Of a stretch of 64,000 nt of DNA, positions 34,658 through 43,964 are shown one piece after another (the stretch's first letter is position 1; the number at the start of each line of letters is the position of its first letter). Position numbers and translations under genes: made by a program. Below the pieces are notes generated by a model. That model did not search any database, had not been told where the DNA came from, and worked only from the letters and a program-made list of their open reading frames with translations. Source of the stretch: Arthrobacter sp. Bz4 (lineage in GTDB: Bacteria; Actinomycetota; Actinomycetes; Actinomycetales; Micrococcaceae); assembly GCF_003075455.1 (NCBI RefSeq), contig NZ_QDAE01000009.1:1-64000 (forward strand), given 5' to 3'.

Positions 34658-35615
34658 GGCGCGTCCAGCAGGCCGCGGGCACGCAACGCTGCCCCGATGA
34701 GTCCTGCATCCTGACCCATCTGGGCCGCGAGCAGGACGGGGTGGCGATGGAAGGAAAGGTTCTGCTTGACCCGCAGGCGCAGCGGATCAAGCAACGCAGC
34801 ACCGGCCTGGGCCAGACCGCCGCCAATGACAACCGCCTCGGTGCCGAGGATCGCCACCAATTGGGCAATGCTGAACGCCAAAGCGGTGATGGCGTCATCG
34901 ATTACCCGGCGGCCTGCCGGGTCCCCAGCAGCCGCTGCGGCGAACACCTCCCGGGCGCCGGGCACGGTCTGCCCGGTGAGTTCGGAGTAGCGGCGGGCGA
35001 TTGCACCGGCCGACCCGATGGTTTCCAGGCAGCCCCGGAGTCCGCAGGTACAGTCCAGGCCGCCCGGCACCTGGGCATGGCCCAGTTCGCCGGCATAGCC
35101 GCCCCCGAGGACCCGCTTACCGTCGCAGAACACGGCACCGGCAATACCGGTGCCAACAATGATCACCACGACGTCGTCCAGCCCGCGGGCCGCCCCAAAG
35201 CGCATTTCTGCGTCTCCGGCGGCGCCGACGTCGTGAGCGTAGCTGACCGGCAGACCAGTGGCGCGCCGCAGCCGGTCAGCGAAGGGAAAGTCCCGCCACC
35301 CCAGGTTCGCAGATAGATGCCGACGCCGTTGACCTCATCGACCAGGCCCGGCGCGATCAATCCGATGGCTCCGATGGTCTTCGCCGGCCAGGCCGCCCGA
35401 TACTCGGCGAGCAACCCGGCCGACCGCTCAACGATGCTTTCGCCCGGCACCCCGGAGATGGCCGGGGTGGCGGTGCGTCGGATATCGGTCAGGGTCCCCG
35501 CAGGATCTGCGAGTGCCGACTTCAGATCGGTGCCACCCACGTCGATGGCCAGCACCAGGTCCTGGCCGGGACCGGTGGCTGGCTCCGGCGTCGACGTTGG
35601 GTCGATGGTGCTCAC
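34654..35615 (-). pseudogene. ROK-family sugar kinase, frameshifted
   Basis: The 5' part has the phosphate-binding LVLAIDVGGTDLKSALAD and runs to NGVGIYLRTWGG, where the frame is lost. Reading the next frame from there gives SANLGWRDFPFADRLRRATG and SYAHDVGAAGDAEMRFGAA, then VVIIVGTGIAGAVF and the ROK zinc motif CTCGLRGCLETIGS. Adding one T at about 35309-35316 restores a protein of about 320 residues. ROK kinases phosphorylate hexoses or hexosamines at O6. The gene lies 7 bases after the SIS gene and overlaps the PfkB start. The start is GTG at 35615. Confidence 0.86.
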
Positions 35616-35622
35616 GCCGGGA

Positions 35623-36570
35623 CTACGAATCGTGGGTGGCTGCGGAGTCGAGAATGACCGAGCGGGTCAGGTTGCGCGGCAGGTCAGGATCCAGGCCCCG
35701 TGCCCTCGCCCGCTCCAGGGTGATTTTGTGGATCAGGGCGAGATCAGCCAAGGGGTGGCGCCCGGTGTAGACATAGTCGGCTCCGGTGGGGGCGACGTCG
35801 TCGGCGAGGCCAGGGATGTCCGCACCGAAGAGCCACACGACCCGCCCCGGTGCGGCGATCGAGATGGGACCGTGGCGGTATTCCATCGCCGGGTAGGACT
35901 CGGTCCAACCCTGGACGCCCTCGCGCATTTTCAGTCCGGCCTCGTGGGCAAGGCCCACCGTCCAGTTCGTGCCGAGGAAGGTGAACTGTTCGGCGTCGAG
36001 CAGCCGGGGACTGACCTCTGCTGCCAGGGCGGCCGCAGCGTCGGTCAACGCTGGCTCCAGGTCGATCCCCACTGAGGTGAGCAGATAGACGAGCGCCGCA
36101 GTGGCGAACCGGGTCTGCACCACCGACTGCTCGTCGGCGTAGGGCAGGGCGACGACGGCGTCGGCGAGCCCGATGGCGGGCGAATCGACATCGCCGATCA
36201 CGGCGATCATCCGCAGCGTGCCCTGCAAGGACCTCATCAATTCCAGCACCTCGGTGGTGGTGCCTGAGCGGGAGATGGCGACCACCGCGTCGTAGCCGCG
36301 GCCTGCCACGACCGACGCTTCGGAAGCAGCGAACGCATCGGTCAGTCCTTTGCCGGCGCCTTCGCGTGCAGCGGCGTAGCTTTGCGCCATGAACCAGGAC
36401 GTGCCACAGCCGACGACGGCCACCCGGTCGCCGTCTTTCGGGAGGAGATCCTCGGCCATCGCCTGATCGATCGCCTGTCGCCAGACCGCTGGCTGGGAGT
36501 GAAGCTCCCGGTCCATGTGTGCCCCGGCGGGGGCTGGGGCACCGGGTGCCTCGGGGGTGGGATGGGACAT
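35623..36570 (-). CDS. SIS-domain sugar isomerase/deaminase (AgaS-like)
   Basis: A 315-residue protein with tandem SIS (sugar isomerase) domains. The first contains RVAVVGCGTSWFMAQSY and AISRSGTTTEVLELMRSL, the phosphosugar loop. The second contains TFLGTNWTVGLAHEAGLKMREG and AMEYRHGPISIA, the GlmS/AgaS-type active-site region. It has no glutaminase domain, so it would deaminate and isomerise an amino-sugar phosphate, e.g. galactosamine-6-phosphate to tagatose-6-phosphate. I chose the ATG at 36570 behind AAGGAG. It is the first gene of the minus-strand operon and is divergent from the importer. Confidence 0.87.
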   Translation of the reverse strand: MSHPTPEAPGAPAPAGAHMDRELHSQPAVWRQAIDQAMAEDLLPKDGDRVAVVGCGTSWFMAQSYAAAREGAGKGLTDAFAASEASVVAGRGYDAVVAISRSGTTTEVLELMRSLQGTLRMIAVIGDVDSPAIGLADAVVALPYADEQSVVQTRFATAALVYLLTSVGIDLEPALTDAAAALAAEVSPRLLDAEQFTFLGTNWTVGLAHEAGLKMREGVQGWTESYPAMEYRHGPISIAAPGRVVWLFGADIPGLADDVAPTGADYVYTGRHPLADLALIHKITLERARARGLDPDLPRNLTRSVILDSAATHDS

Positions 36571-36866
36571 CTGGCGCTCCTTCACGGTGGCCGCGGCTAG
36601 GTCCGCGAGTGATTAGGTGTGACGTTTCAAGAGGTAAAGCAATCAGTACCAATCTAACCATCCCTGGAACGTTTTGGGCAGTGCGCGTCTTGTAACGCTC
36701 AGATTTCAATTCCCGCATCAGCTTGACGTGAGACGTGGATCACGCGAGTATCGTTCCACAATGGATGAACAGTAATGCTCATTCTGAGCTCAATACCGTC
36801 AACTTGTTGCAAGTATTCCTGTGACAGCTCTAGCAGCTGCACCACCTTTGGAAAAACGAGGAAACC
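36571..36866. promoter_or_regulatory. divergent promoter region of the sugar locus
   Basis: This gap must carry the promoters for the SIS operon (minus) and the ABC importer (plus). It is visibly richer in AT around 36600-36720. The DeoR repressor probably binds here, but I could not find a dyad convincing enough to name. GAGGAAACC just before 36867 is the ribosome site of the binding protein. Confidence 0.5.
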
Positions 36867-38114
36867 ATGAAGAAATCCATCCGTACCGGAGTTGTCGCAA
36901 GCGTTGCGGCTGCCGGTCTCTTGCTCACCTCTTGCGGCTTTGGCGGTGAGGATTCCGGCGGAGACGCAGAAGGCAGCACCTCCCTGGACCTGCTGGTACC
37001 CAGCTATTCCGACAACAGCAGGGCTCTATGGGAAGGCGTCATCGAGGAGTTCGAGGCCGCCAACGAGGACATCTCGGTCAACCTTCAGGTCGAATCGTGG
37101 GAGAACCTTGAGTCGGTCCTGAACACCCAGATCCAGGCCGGCGAGGCACCGGACATCTACAACGGTGGCGCTTTTGCGGCCTTCGCCGAGGAAGGGCTGC
37201 TGTACCCGGCCGAGGAAATCGCCTCACCCGAAACTCTCGAAGACTTCCAGGAGTCCTTCGCGGTCAACGAGGAGTTTGACGGGACCCAGTACGCCCTGCC
37301 GTTGCTGGCGTCCGCACGGGCCATGTTCTACAACGAGGACCTGTTCGAAGAAGCCGGCGTTGACGGTGCACCCACCACCTGGGACGAGCTCTACGATGCC
37401 GCTGACGCTATCACCGAGACCGGAACCCCCGGTTACGGCATGCCACTCGGCTCCGAAGAAGCCCAGGGTGAAGCACTGATCTGGATGGCTGGCAATGGCG
37501 GTGGATTCGGCGATGAAAACGAAATCACCGTTGATACGCCTGAAAACCTCGAGGCAGTCGAGTTCATGAAACGCATGATTGACGACGGACTGACCCAGTC
37601 CGATCCGGGAGCCACCCAACGCACCCCGATGATCAACGTGTTCATCCAGGGCCAGATTGGAATGGTTTACGGTCTGCCACAGACCGTCGGCCAGATCGAA
37701 GCCGAAAACCCTGACCTGAACTACGGTTTGGCGAACATCCCCACCGCGACAGGTGAGCCCGCGACACTGGGTGTCGCAGACCGGCTGATGTCGTTCAAGA
37801 ACGACGGCGACAAGGCCGAGGCCGTGACCGCGTTCATGGACTTCTTCTTCGCCGAGGACAACTACGTCGAATGGGTCAGCGCCGAAGGGTTCCTGCCGAC
37901 CACCATTTCCGGTGCCGATCAGATGTCCGGCGATGAAACCCTGGCGCCGTTCCTGGACATGCTGCCGAGTGCAGTGTTCTACCCGACCTCCAACCCGGCC
38001 TGGAACGCCACCGATGGCGCGTTCAAGAGCCTGTTTGGCCAGCTTGGACAAGGGATGGAACCAGCAGAAGTGCTCGAGCAGATTCAAGCGGAAGCTGACG
38101 CAGCAGCCGAGTAG
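36867..38114 (+). CDS. ABC sugar importer substrate-binding lipoprotein
   Basis: A 415-residue family-1 solute-binding protein. The signal peptide MKKSIRTGVVASVAAAGLLL ends in lipobox LLTSC (Cys23 lipidated), followed by an acidic Gly/Asp linker. The two-lobe binding domain has LDLLVPSYSDNSRALWEGVI and the family segment ARAMFYNEDLFEEAGVDGAP near residue 155. It captures a sugar outside the membrane. Two permease genes follow; no ATPase is present, so a shared MsmK/UgpC-type ATPase encoded elsewhere is needed. It is divergent from the SIS/ROK/PfkB/aldolase operon, which would degrade the imported sugar. Confidence 0.93.
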   Translation: MKKSIRTGVVASVAAAGLLLTSCGFGGEDSGGDAEGSTSLDLLVPSYSDNSRALWEGVIEEFEAANEDISVNLQVESWENLESVLNTQIQAGEAPDIYNGGAFAAFAEEGLLYPAEEIASPETLEDFQESFAVNEEFDGTQYALPLLASARAMFYNEDLFEEAGVDGAPTTWDELYDAADAITETGTPGYGMPLGSEEAQGEALIWMAGNGGGFGDENEITVDTPENLEAVEFMKRMIDDGLTQSDPGATQRTPMINVFIQGQIGMVYGLPQTVGQIEAENPDLNYGLANIPTATGEPATLGVADRLMSFKNDGDKAEAVTAFMDFFFAEDNYVEWVSAEGFLPTTISGADQMSGDETLAPFLDMLPSAVFYPTSNPAWNATDGAFKSLFGQLGQGMEPAEVLEQIQAEADAAAE

Positions 38115-38199
38115 CCAGCAGCCGGCGCCGGTGCGGTCCATCACGGCCCGCACCGGCGCGGCCCATAACCATTGGCGGTAGAGATATGAGCTATTTACG

Positions 38200-39134
38200 A
38201 TGAGCGCACAGCCCGTGTTGGCTGGCCAGTCCACATCACCTGGACGCAAACGCCGCAAACAAAATTCCGACGGTCTGCCTGCCGCCCTCCCCTGGATTGG
38301 GCCCGTCCTCCTTCTGATCTTCGCGATCGTGATCTTCCCCGCGGGGTTCATGATCTACAACTCCACACGGGAAATCAGCCAGAGCGGTATCGATCAGGCT
38401 CCGCAGGGTTCGCCAATTTCGCTGATGTGTTCTCTGATCCAAACCTGCCGCGCGTGCTGCTGAACACAGTGGTCTGGGTGGTGGTGGTGGTATCGCTGAC
38501 AGTGCTCCTCTCACTGATCCTGGCCCAGTTCCTGAACAAGCCCTTTCCCGGCCGTACCTTTGTCAGGATGGCAGTAGTTGTTCCCTGGGCGGCCAGCGTG
38601 GTGATGACCACCACCGTGTTCTATTACGGCCTCGACAGCAACTACGGGATTATGAACACCTTCATGGTGGACATCGGGATCCTCGACTCGCCGTATGGAT
38701 TCACCAAAAATGTCCTGCCGGCTCTCGGAGTGGCGATCATTGTGGCGGTGTTCGTGTCAATCCCGTTCACTGCCTATACGTTGCTCGCTGGCTTGCAGTC
38801 AGTTCCGGAGGACGCCCTCGAGGCAGCCAAGATGGACGGGGCCGGGCCTTTCCGCACCTACTTCAGCATTGTGCTGCCTCAGCTTCGGGGGGCTCTTGCC
38901 GTGGCGGTCCTGATCAACATCATCAACGTGTTCAACAACCTCCCGATCCTCAGGATTATCACTGGATCGATCCCCGGGTATCAGGCGGATACCCTCATGA
39001 CCTACATCTTCAAGGTGTTGCAGTTTGATCGGCGAGTGGACATTGCCAGTGCCCTCAGCGTGGTCAACTTCGCCATCGTCATCGTGATCGTTGCGGCTTA
39101 CGTGAAAATCGTCAAGCCGATGAAGGAGATCTAG
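38200..39134 (+). pseudogene. ABC sugar permease (MalF/UgpA type), frameshifted
   Basis: The 5' part encodes the cytoplasmic start and first helix (LPWIGPVLLLIFAIVIFPAG), then loses frame at about 38396-38408. The next frame reads AGFANFADVFSDPNLPRVLL and continues through five more helices with the EAA loop EAAKMDGAGPFRTYFSIVLPQLR. Adding one base rejoins the halves into a normal permease of about 310 residues. With the neighbouring permease (start 39137) it would form the membrane channel. This is either a sequencing error or a true inactivation of sugar import. Confidence 0.85.
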
Positions 39135-39136
39135 GC

Positions 39137-40051
39137 ATGTCGACGACCACGCTCAACGAATCGGAACGCTCAGCACTGCCCCCAGTGAAAGCACGGCAGA
39201 AGCGGTACGGCGCCGATCAGGTCTCCGGCCGCAAAATGGGTCTCCGGATGGTGATCGGCGCCATCGTCGCACTCGTGTTCCTGCTGCCCTACGGCATCAT
39301 GCTGGTGGGCTCGCTGAAGACCCGGTCAGAAATCCTCTCTGTGCCACCCGCGTACTTCCCCACCGAGGGCCTGCAGTGGAGCAACTATGCAACCATGTGG
39401 GGCACCCCGGAAACGCCGTTGCCCTACAACCTGATCTCCACGATCATCATTGCGGTGTTTGCGACTCTCCTCGTCCTTCTGGTGGCCACCCCCGCGGCGT
39501 ACTACACGGCCAGGTTCCGGTTCCCGGGCAAGACTGTGTTCTTGTTCCTGGTCATCGTCACCCAGATGCTGCAGCCAGCGGTGCTGACCGCCGGCCTGTT
39601 TCGTGAAATGTTGCTGCTGGGGATCAACGACACCTGGCTGGCCATGATTCTGATCAACGCGGCGTTCAACCTCTCCTTCGCGCTGTGGATCATGCACAGC
39701 TTCTTCGCGGCGATTCCCAAAGAAATTGACGAGGCTGCCCAGCTGGATGGCGCCGGGAAGCTGACGGTGATGTTCAGGGTCAATCTGCCCCTGGTCTGGC
39801 CGGGCATTGTCACCGCCGTCATCTTCACCTTTGTGTCTTCCTGGAACGAGTTCGCGGCTTCCCTGGTGATCATGTCGACCGCGGAGAATCAGCCGCTATC
39901 GGTGGCACTGACAAAGTTCATCGGTCAGTATGCCACCTCGTGGCAGTACGTGTTTGGTATCTCAATTGTCGCGATCATTCCGGTGATCATCCTGTTCGCG
40001 CTGATCGAGAAGCGTCTGATCGGTGGCCTCACAGCGGGGGCCGTGAAGTAG
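39137..40051 (+). CDS. ABC sugar permease (MalG/UgpE type)
   Basis: A 304-residue permease. After a soluble N-terminus of about 35 residues come six transmembrane helices. The EAA loop EAAQLDGAGKLTVMFRVNLPL near residue 200 contacts the ATPase. It is the second membrane subunit of the importer and starts 2 bases after the first permease stop, ending at a strong hairpin. The sequence is intact. Confidence 0.93.
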   Translation: MSTTTLNESERSALPPVKARQKRYGADQVSGRKMGLRMVIGAIVALVFLLPYGIMLVGSLKTRSEILSVPPAYFPTEGLQWSNYATMWGTPETPLPYNLISTIIIAVFATLLVLLVATPAAYYTARFRFPGKTVFLFLVIVTQMLQPAVLTAGLFREMLLLGINDTWLAMILINAAFNLSFALWIMHSFFAAIPKEIDEAAQLDGAGKLTVMFRVNLPLVWPGIVTAVIFTFVSSWNEFAASLVIMSTAENQPLSVALTKFIGQYATSWQYVFGISIVAIIPVIILFALIEKRLIGGLTAGAVK

Positions 40052-40080
40052 CGGCGTACTTCCGCGTTCCCTTCCTGTCT

Positions 40081-40124
40081 CGATCATCTGCCCACCAGGT
40101 TTTGTCCCGGTGGGCAGATGGTCG
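40081..40124. terminator. bidirectional terminator hairpin
   Basis: A 16-base stem with one mismatch (CGATCATCTGCCCACC with GGTGGGCAGATGGTCG) around a T-containing loop, between the convergent permease and hutI genes. Confidence 0.88.
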
Positions 40125-40135
40125 TTGGTCTGGGG

Positions 40136-41347
40136 TCAGACGATCCTGGCGCCCTGCTTCCAGACGGCGTGGGTCAGCGGCACCCCCGGCCGGTAGGCCA
40201 GGTGGGTGGCAGCCGGTGCGTTCAGCAGTTGCAGGTCTGCCCGGTGCCCGACGGCGAGGGACCCAACCGCGCGGAGGCCGTCGTCGTCGACCCCTGTCTC
40301 CCGGTGCAGCGCCAGCGCGCCGCCGAAGGTAGCCGCCCGGACGGCTTCGTGAACACTCAGCCGCATCTGCAGGACGGCCGTGGTCACGCAGTAGGCCATC
40401 GAGGTGGTGTACGAGGTGCCGGGGTTGCAGTTGGAGGCCAGCGCAATCTCGACCCCGGCGTCCAGCAATTCGCGGCCTGGGGCCAACGGCTGGCGGGTGG
40501 ACAGGTCGCAGGCCGGCAGGCACGTGGCCACCGTGCCGCGAACGCCGGAGCCCGAGCCCGGGTCCCAGCCGGACCAGGTGCCGGCGAGCGCGTCGAGGTC
40601 CGCCCCGGTCAGGTGGTTTACGTGGTCCACGCTGGCGGCACCGAACTCGACGGCGAGTTGCACTCCCTCGCCGTGGCCCAGCTGGTTTCCGTGGACGCGA
40701 AGTCCCAGGCCGCTGTCCCGGCAGGTGCGAAGGATTTCCCGGGATTGCTCGGCGGTGAAGGCGCCCCGTTCGCAGAACACGTCGGCCCAGGTCACAAAGG
40801 GGCGGACGGCGTCGAGCATCGGCCCGCAGACCAGGCGGACATAGTCCTCCGGATCGACCCCGGCCGGGACCAGATGCGCACCCAGGTATGTCACCTCGTC
40901 GACGACGCCGGCTGCGATGCGGGCGCTGCGGGCTTCGTGGCCGACGTCGAGCCCGTACCCGGTCTTGGTCTCCAGGTAAGTGGTGCCGCCCGCATTTGCT
41001 TCGGCGACCCGACCGAGCAGGAGCCGGGTGAGGTCGTAGTCCGAGGCTGCCCGGGTGGCATTGGTGGTGACGGCAATCCCGCCCGCCGCATAGACTTCAC
41101 CCGCCATCCGGGCCTCGAACTCGGCGGTGCGGTCTCCCGCGAAGACGAGGTGCGTGTGGCTGTCCACCCAGCCGGGGAGCCCGGCGCGTCCGCCCGCGTC
41201 GACCCTTTCGTCTGCGGCCGGCGCATCCGATGCGGCCCCGATCCAGCTGATCCGCTCCCCCTCAAACACCACCGCAGCATCTTTCAGGACGGCCTGCTCG
41301 CGGTCCTGCGTCAGCAGTTCACCGATGTTGGTGATCAGCGTACTCAT
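40136..41347 (-). CDS. hutI: imidazolonepropionase
   Basis: A 403-residue metal-dependent amidohydrolase that opens imidazolone-5-propionate to N-formimidoyl-L-glutamate, step 3 of histidine breakdown. The metal site WVDSHTHLVFAGDR is near residue 60, TKTGYGLD near 129 is the substrate loop, VHGNQLGHGEG near 222 gives further metal ligands, and ALASNCNPGTSYT near 300 carries the catalytic Asp equivalent. The ATG at 41347 overlaps the hutF stop (ATGA). It is the last gene of the hut operon. Confidence 0.95.
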   Translation of the reverse strand: MSTLITNIGELLTQDREQAVLKDAAVVFEGERISWIGAASDAPAADERVDAGGRAGLPGWVDSHTHLVFAGDRTAEFEARMAGEVYAAGGIAVTTNATRAASDYDLTRLLLGRVAEANAGGTTYLETKTGYGLDVGHEARSARIAAGVVDEVTYLGAHLVPAGVDPEDYVRLVCGPMLDAVRPFVTWADVFCERGAFTAEQSREILRTCRDSGLGLRVHGNQLGHGEGVQLAVEFGAASVDHVNHLTGADLDALAGTWSGWDPGSGSGVRGTVATCLPACDLSTRQPLAPGRELLDAGVEIALASNCNPGTSYTTSMAYCVTTAVLQMRLSVHEAVRAATFGGALALHRETGVDDDGLRAVGSLAVGHRADLQLLNAPAATHLAYRPGVPLTHAVWKQGARIV

Positions 41348-42693
41348 CCGTGTCCCTTCAGGGTGGCGGCCAGCAGGGCGGCCGGATCGCCAAGGTCAAG
41401 GTGTTGCCCGTCGAGGGCGATGACCCGGCCGGCGACGACGACGGCCGTCACGTCGGCGGCCGTGGCGGTGAGCGGCAGCTGGGCGGGATCGGATCCGGCG
41501 GTGCGCAGCGATGCTTGGTCGATGCTGACCAGGTCGCACGGACTTCCTACCCTGATGGCTGCCACGGGGGTAGCCATGGAGCGGGACGCACCGGTGGTTG
41601 CGGCGTTCAGCAGGTCGGCGGGGGCAAACCGTCCACGGTGCCCGGAGGCCAGCCGTTCCCCGTGTTCGAGCGCCCGCATTTCCAGCCACGGGTCGATCAC
41701 CGCATGCTGGTCAGTGCCTAGGGCGATCCGGGCGCCGGCGTCGCGAAGGGCGCGGGCTGGCCCGATGCCGTCGGCGAGGTCCGCCTCGGTGGTCGGGCAG
41801 ATCACTGCGGTGGTGCCCGCAGCTCCCAACAGGGTGATGTCCTCGGGGGTGAGATGGGTGGCGTGGACCGCGCTGAGTCGGTCGGTGAGCAGCCCGTGCC
41901 GGTGCAGCAGTCCGGTGGGTGTGGTGCCGTAATGCTTCAGGCAGTCGGCATTTTCTGCCGGTTGTTCCGACAGGTGAATGTGAAGGGGGACATCGGCGGG
42001 AAGGCCTGCAGCGAGGGTCCGGAGTGCCTGTTCGGGGACCGCGCGAACCGAGTGCAGCGCAGCACCGACGGTAACGAAGGCTGGCTCGAACTGTTCGGCG
42101 ACGCTCCGGCGGAGGTCGGTGAACCGGCGAAGCCAGGCGTCGGCGTCGGCGTCGCCAAACCGCTCCTGGTCAGGGTTCAGTGGCGCTCCGATGCCCCCGG
42201 CGAGGTAGCAGGTGTCCAGCAGGGTCAGCCGGATTCCCGCGGTGACCGCCGCGCGGCACAGGGCGAGTTCCATGGCGTGCTTCTCACCGCCGTTGGGCCC
42301 GTAGGGTTCACCGCCCGGCTGGTGGTGAACATAGTGGAATTCGGCGACGCTGGTCCAGCCGGTGACCACCATCTCGGTGAAGACTGCCGTGGCGAGCCGT
42401 TCATAGCTGGCGGGAGTCAGTTGCCGCGCCGCGCGGTACATTTCTTCCCGCCAGCCCCAGAAGTCGCCGCCGTCGTCGTGGGTCCGTCCCCGAAGCAGCC
42501 GGTGGAAGGCATGCGAGTGGGCGTTGGCGGCGGCGGGGAAAACCACCCCGGCGAGGTCGCGGCGGTCCGCCGGCGCGGCGTCGACGCCGGCCGTCACCGC
42601 GGTGATGGTGCCGCCGTCGTCGGCCTCGATGCGGACGCGCGGCTGGATTCCGCGGCCAGCGACCCAGGCCTGCTCGCACCAGAAGGTGATCAC
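41344..42693 (-). CDS. hutF: N-formimidoyl-L-glutamate deiminase
   Basis: A 449-residue amidohydrolase-superfamily enzyme converting formimidoylglutamate to N-formylglutamate and ammonia. The metal motif is PAAANAHSHAFHRLLRG near residue 58. HIHLSEQPAENADC near 235 and HATHLTPEDITLLG near 270 carry later ligands, and ALGTDQHAVIDPWLEMRAL near 320 the catalytic Asp. It implies the two-step (HutF plus formylglutamate hydrolase) branch, not the one-step HutG branch. The start is GTG at 42693, overlapping the M20 gene stop. Confidence 0.93.
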   Translation of the reverse strand: MITFWCEQAWVAGRGIQPRVRIEADDGGTITAVTAGVDAAPADRRDLAGVVFPAAANAHSHAFHRLLRGRTHDDGGDFWGWREEMYRAARQLTPASYERLATAVFTEMVVTGWTSVAEFHYVHHQPGGEPYGPNGGEKHAMELALCRAAVTAGIRLTLLDTCYLAGGIGAPLNPDQERFGDADADAWLRRFTDLRRSVAEQFEPAFVTVGAALHSVRAVPEQALRTLAAGLPADVPLHIHLSEQPAENADCLKHYGTTPTGLLHRHGLLTDRLSAVHATHLTPEDITLLGAAGTTAVICPTTEADLADGIGPARALRDAGARIALGTDQHAVIDPWLEMRALEHGERLASGHRGRFAPADLLNAATTGASRSMATPVAAIRVGSPCDLVSIDQASLRTAGSDPAQLPLTATAADVTAVVVAGRVIALDGQHLDLGDPAALLAATLKGHG

Positions 42694-43916
42694 AGCAGGT
42701 CCTCCAGTACGTCGGCGAGCGCGCTGGCGGCAAGGTTTGCATCGGTGTCCTCAACGAACTCTTCCGGCGAGTGGCTGATGCCCGTCGGGTTTCGGATGTA
42801 GACCATGCCGGAGGGTACGTAGCCGGCCAGGACGCCGGCGTCGTGGCCCGCGCCGGTCGGCAGGGCGGGCACCTGGTGCTCGGAGGTGGTGCGGCGGAGG
42901 GAGTTCTGGAGCTGGCGTTGCAGGGGCGCGTCGAAGTGGACGGTGCTGCTGAAGGATTCCTCGGTGAGGGTGACCGAGCAGCCTTCGAAGGCTGCGGCCT
43001 TCTGAGCCTGGCCATGGATGGATTCCACCAGCGCCGCGGTCACCGAGTCGTCGGGGTGGCGGACGTCGAGCCAGAGGTCGACGCGGGAGGCGATGACGTT
43101 GGTCCCGCCCGGCACCGGCTGCAGGCGCCCGACCGTGGCACGGGCGTCGTCCTGGCTGGCGGCGGTCCGGCGGATAGCGAGCACGATCTGCGCGGCGACG
43201 ACCATCGGATCGGCGCGGTCGGCCATCAGGGTGGTGCCGGCGTGGTTGCCCTGACCCTGGACGGTGAGCCGCCAGCGCCCGTGGCCGAGGATGGACGAGC
43301 CGACGCCAACCGGGGAGTCCAGGTCGATCAAGGCCCTGCCCTGTTCGACATGGAGTTCAATGAAGTCGCCGATGGTCCGCAGCGCTTCCTCATCGCGCCC
43401 GAGGTGTTTCGGGTCCAGCCCATGGGCGCGGCTGACGTCGGCGAAAGTGTTGCCTGCCGGGTCCTTGAGGTTCCGCACCCGGTCGGCGTCGATGGCACCG
43501 GTGAGCAGGCGCGACCCCAGACACGCTACGCCGAACCGGGAGCCTTCCTCTTCGGGAAAAACGGTCACGGCGAGGCCGCGCCGGGGTTCGACGCCGCGTT
43601 CCTTTAGTACGTCAACGGCGGCGAGGGCTGCGGCGACGCCGAGTGGCCCGTCGAACGCTCCACCCCCGGGTACCGAGTCCAGATGGCTGCCGGTGACCAG
43701 CGCGCCGGTGCGGTCCCCCGATTCGGCGTCCCACCAGCCCCACAGGATCCCATTGCGGTCGGTGCTGACCTCAAGACCGAGTTTCGTGGCTTCGGCGGTG
43801 AACCATTCGCGCAACTCCAGTTCGGCCATGGAGAACACCGGCCGTGAATACCCGCCCCGAACGGAGTCGCGTCCGACGTCGGAAATGGCTCCGAGCATGT
43901 CACTTACGGTAGTCAT
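42690..43916 (-). CDS. M20 amidohydrolase (AllC / N-carbamoylase type), probable N-formylglutamate hydrolase
   Basis: A 408-residue peptidase-M20-like amidohydrolase. The metal ligands are visible: TGSHLDSVPGGGAFDGPLGV near residue 75, PEEEGSRFG near 115, ELHVEQGRAL near 190 and GAGHDAG near 370. Sequence groups it with allantoate amidohydrolases and N-carbamoyl-amino-acid hydrolases. It lies between hutU and hutF in a tight operon that lacks a recognisable HutG, so it most likely hydrolyses N-formylglutamate to glutamate and formate (inference from context). AllC function proper is less likely, as no purine genes are near. Confidence 0.88.
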   Translation of the reverse strand: MTTVSDMLGAISDVGRDSVRGGYSRPVFSMAELELREWFTAEATKLGLEVSTDRNGILWGWWDAESGDRTGALVTGSHLDSVPGGGAFDGPLGVAAALAAVDVLKERGVEPRRGLAVTVFPEEEGSRFGVACLGSRLLTGAIDADRVRNLKDPAGNTFADVSRAHGLDPKHLGRDEEALRTIGDFIELHVEQGRALIDLDSPVGVGSSILGHGRWRLTVQGQGNHAGTTLMADRADPMVVAAQIVLAIRRTAASQDDARATVGRLQPVPGGTNVIASRVDLWLDVRHPDDSVTAALVESIHGQAQKAAAFEGCSVTLTEESFSSTVHFDAPLQRQLQNSLRRTTSEHQVPALPTGAGHDAGVLAGYVPSGMVYIRNPTGISHSPEEFVEDTDANLAASALADVLEDLL

Positions 43917-43964
43917 AAAAACCTCTCCAGGGCCTGCGGGCAGAAGTGCCGGGCCGGTTGATTG

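Noticed and set aside
42690-43916. Allantoate amidohydrolase acting in purine breakdown
   Set aside because: The gene is embedded in a hut operon with overlapping stops and no ureide genes are near.
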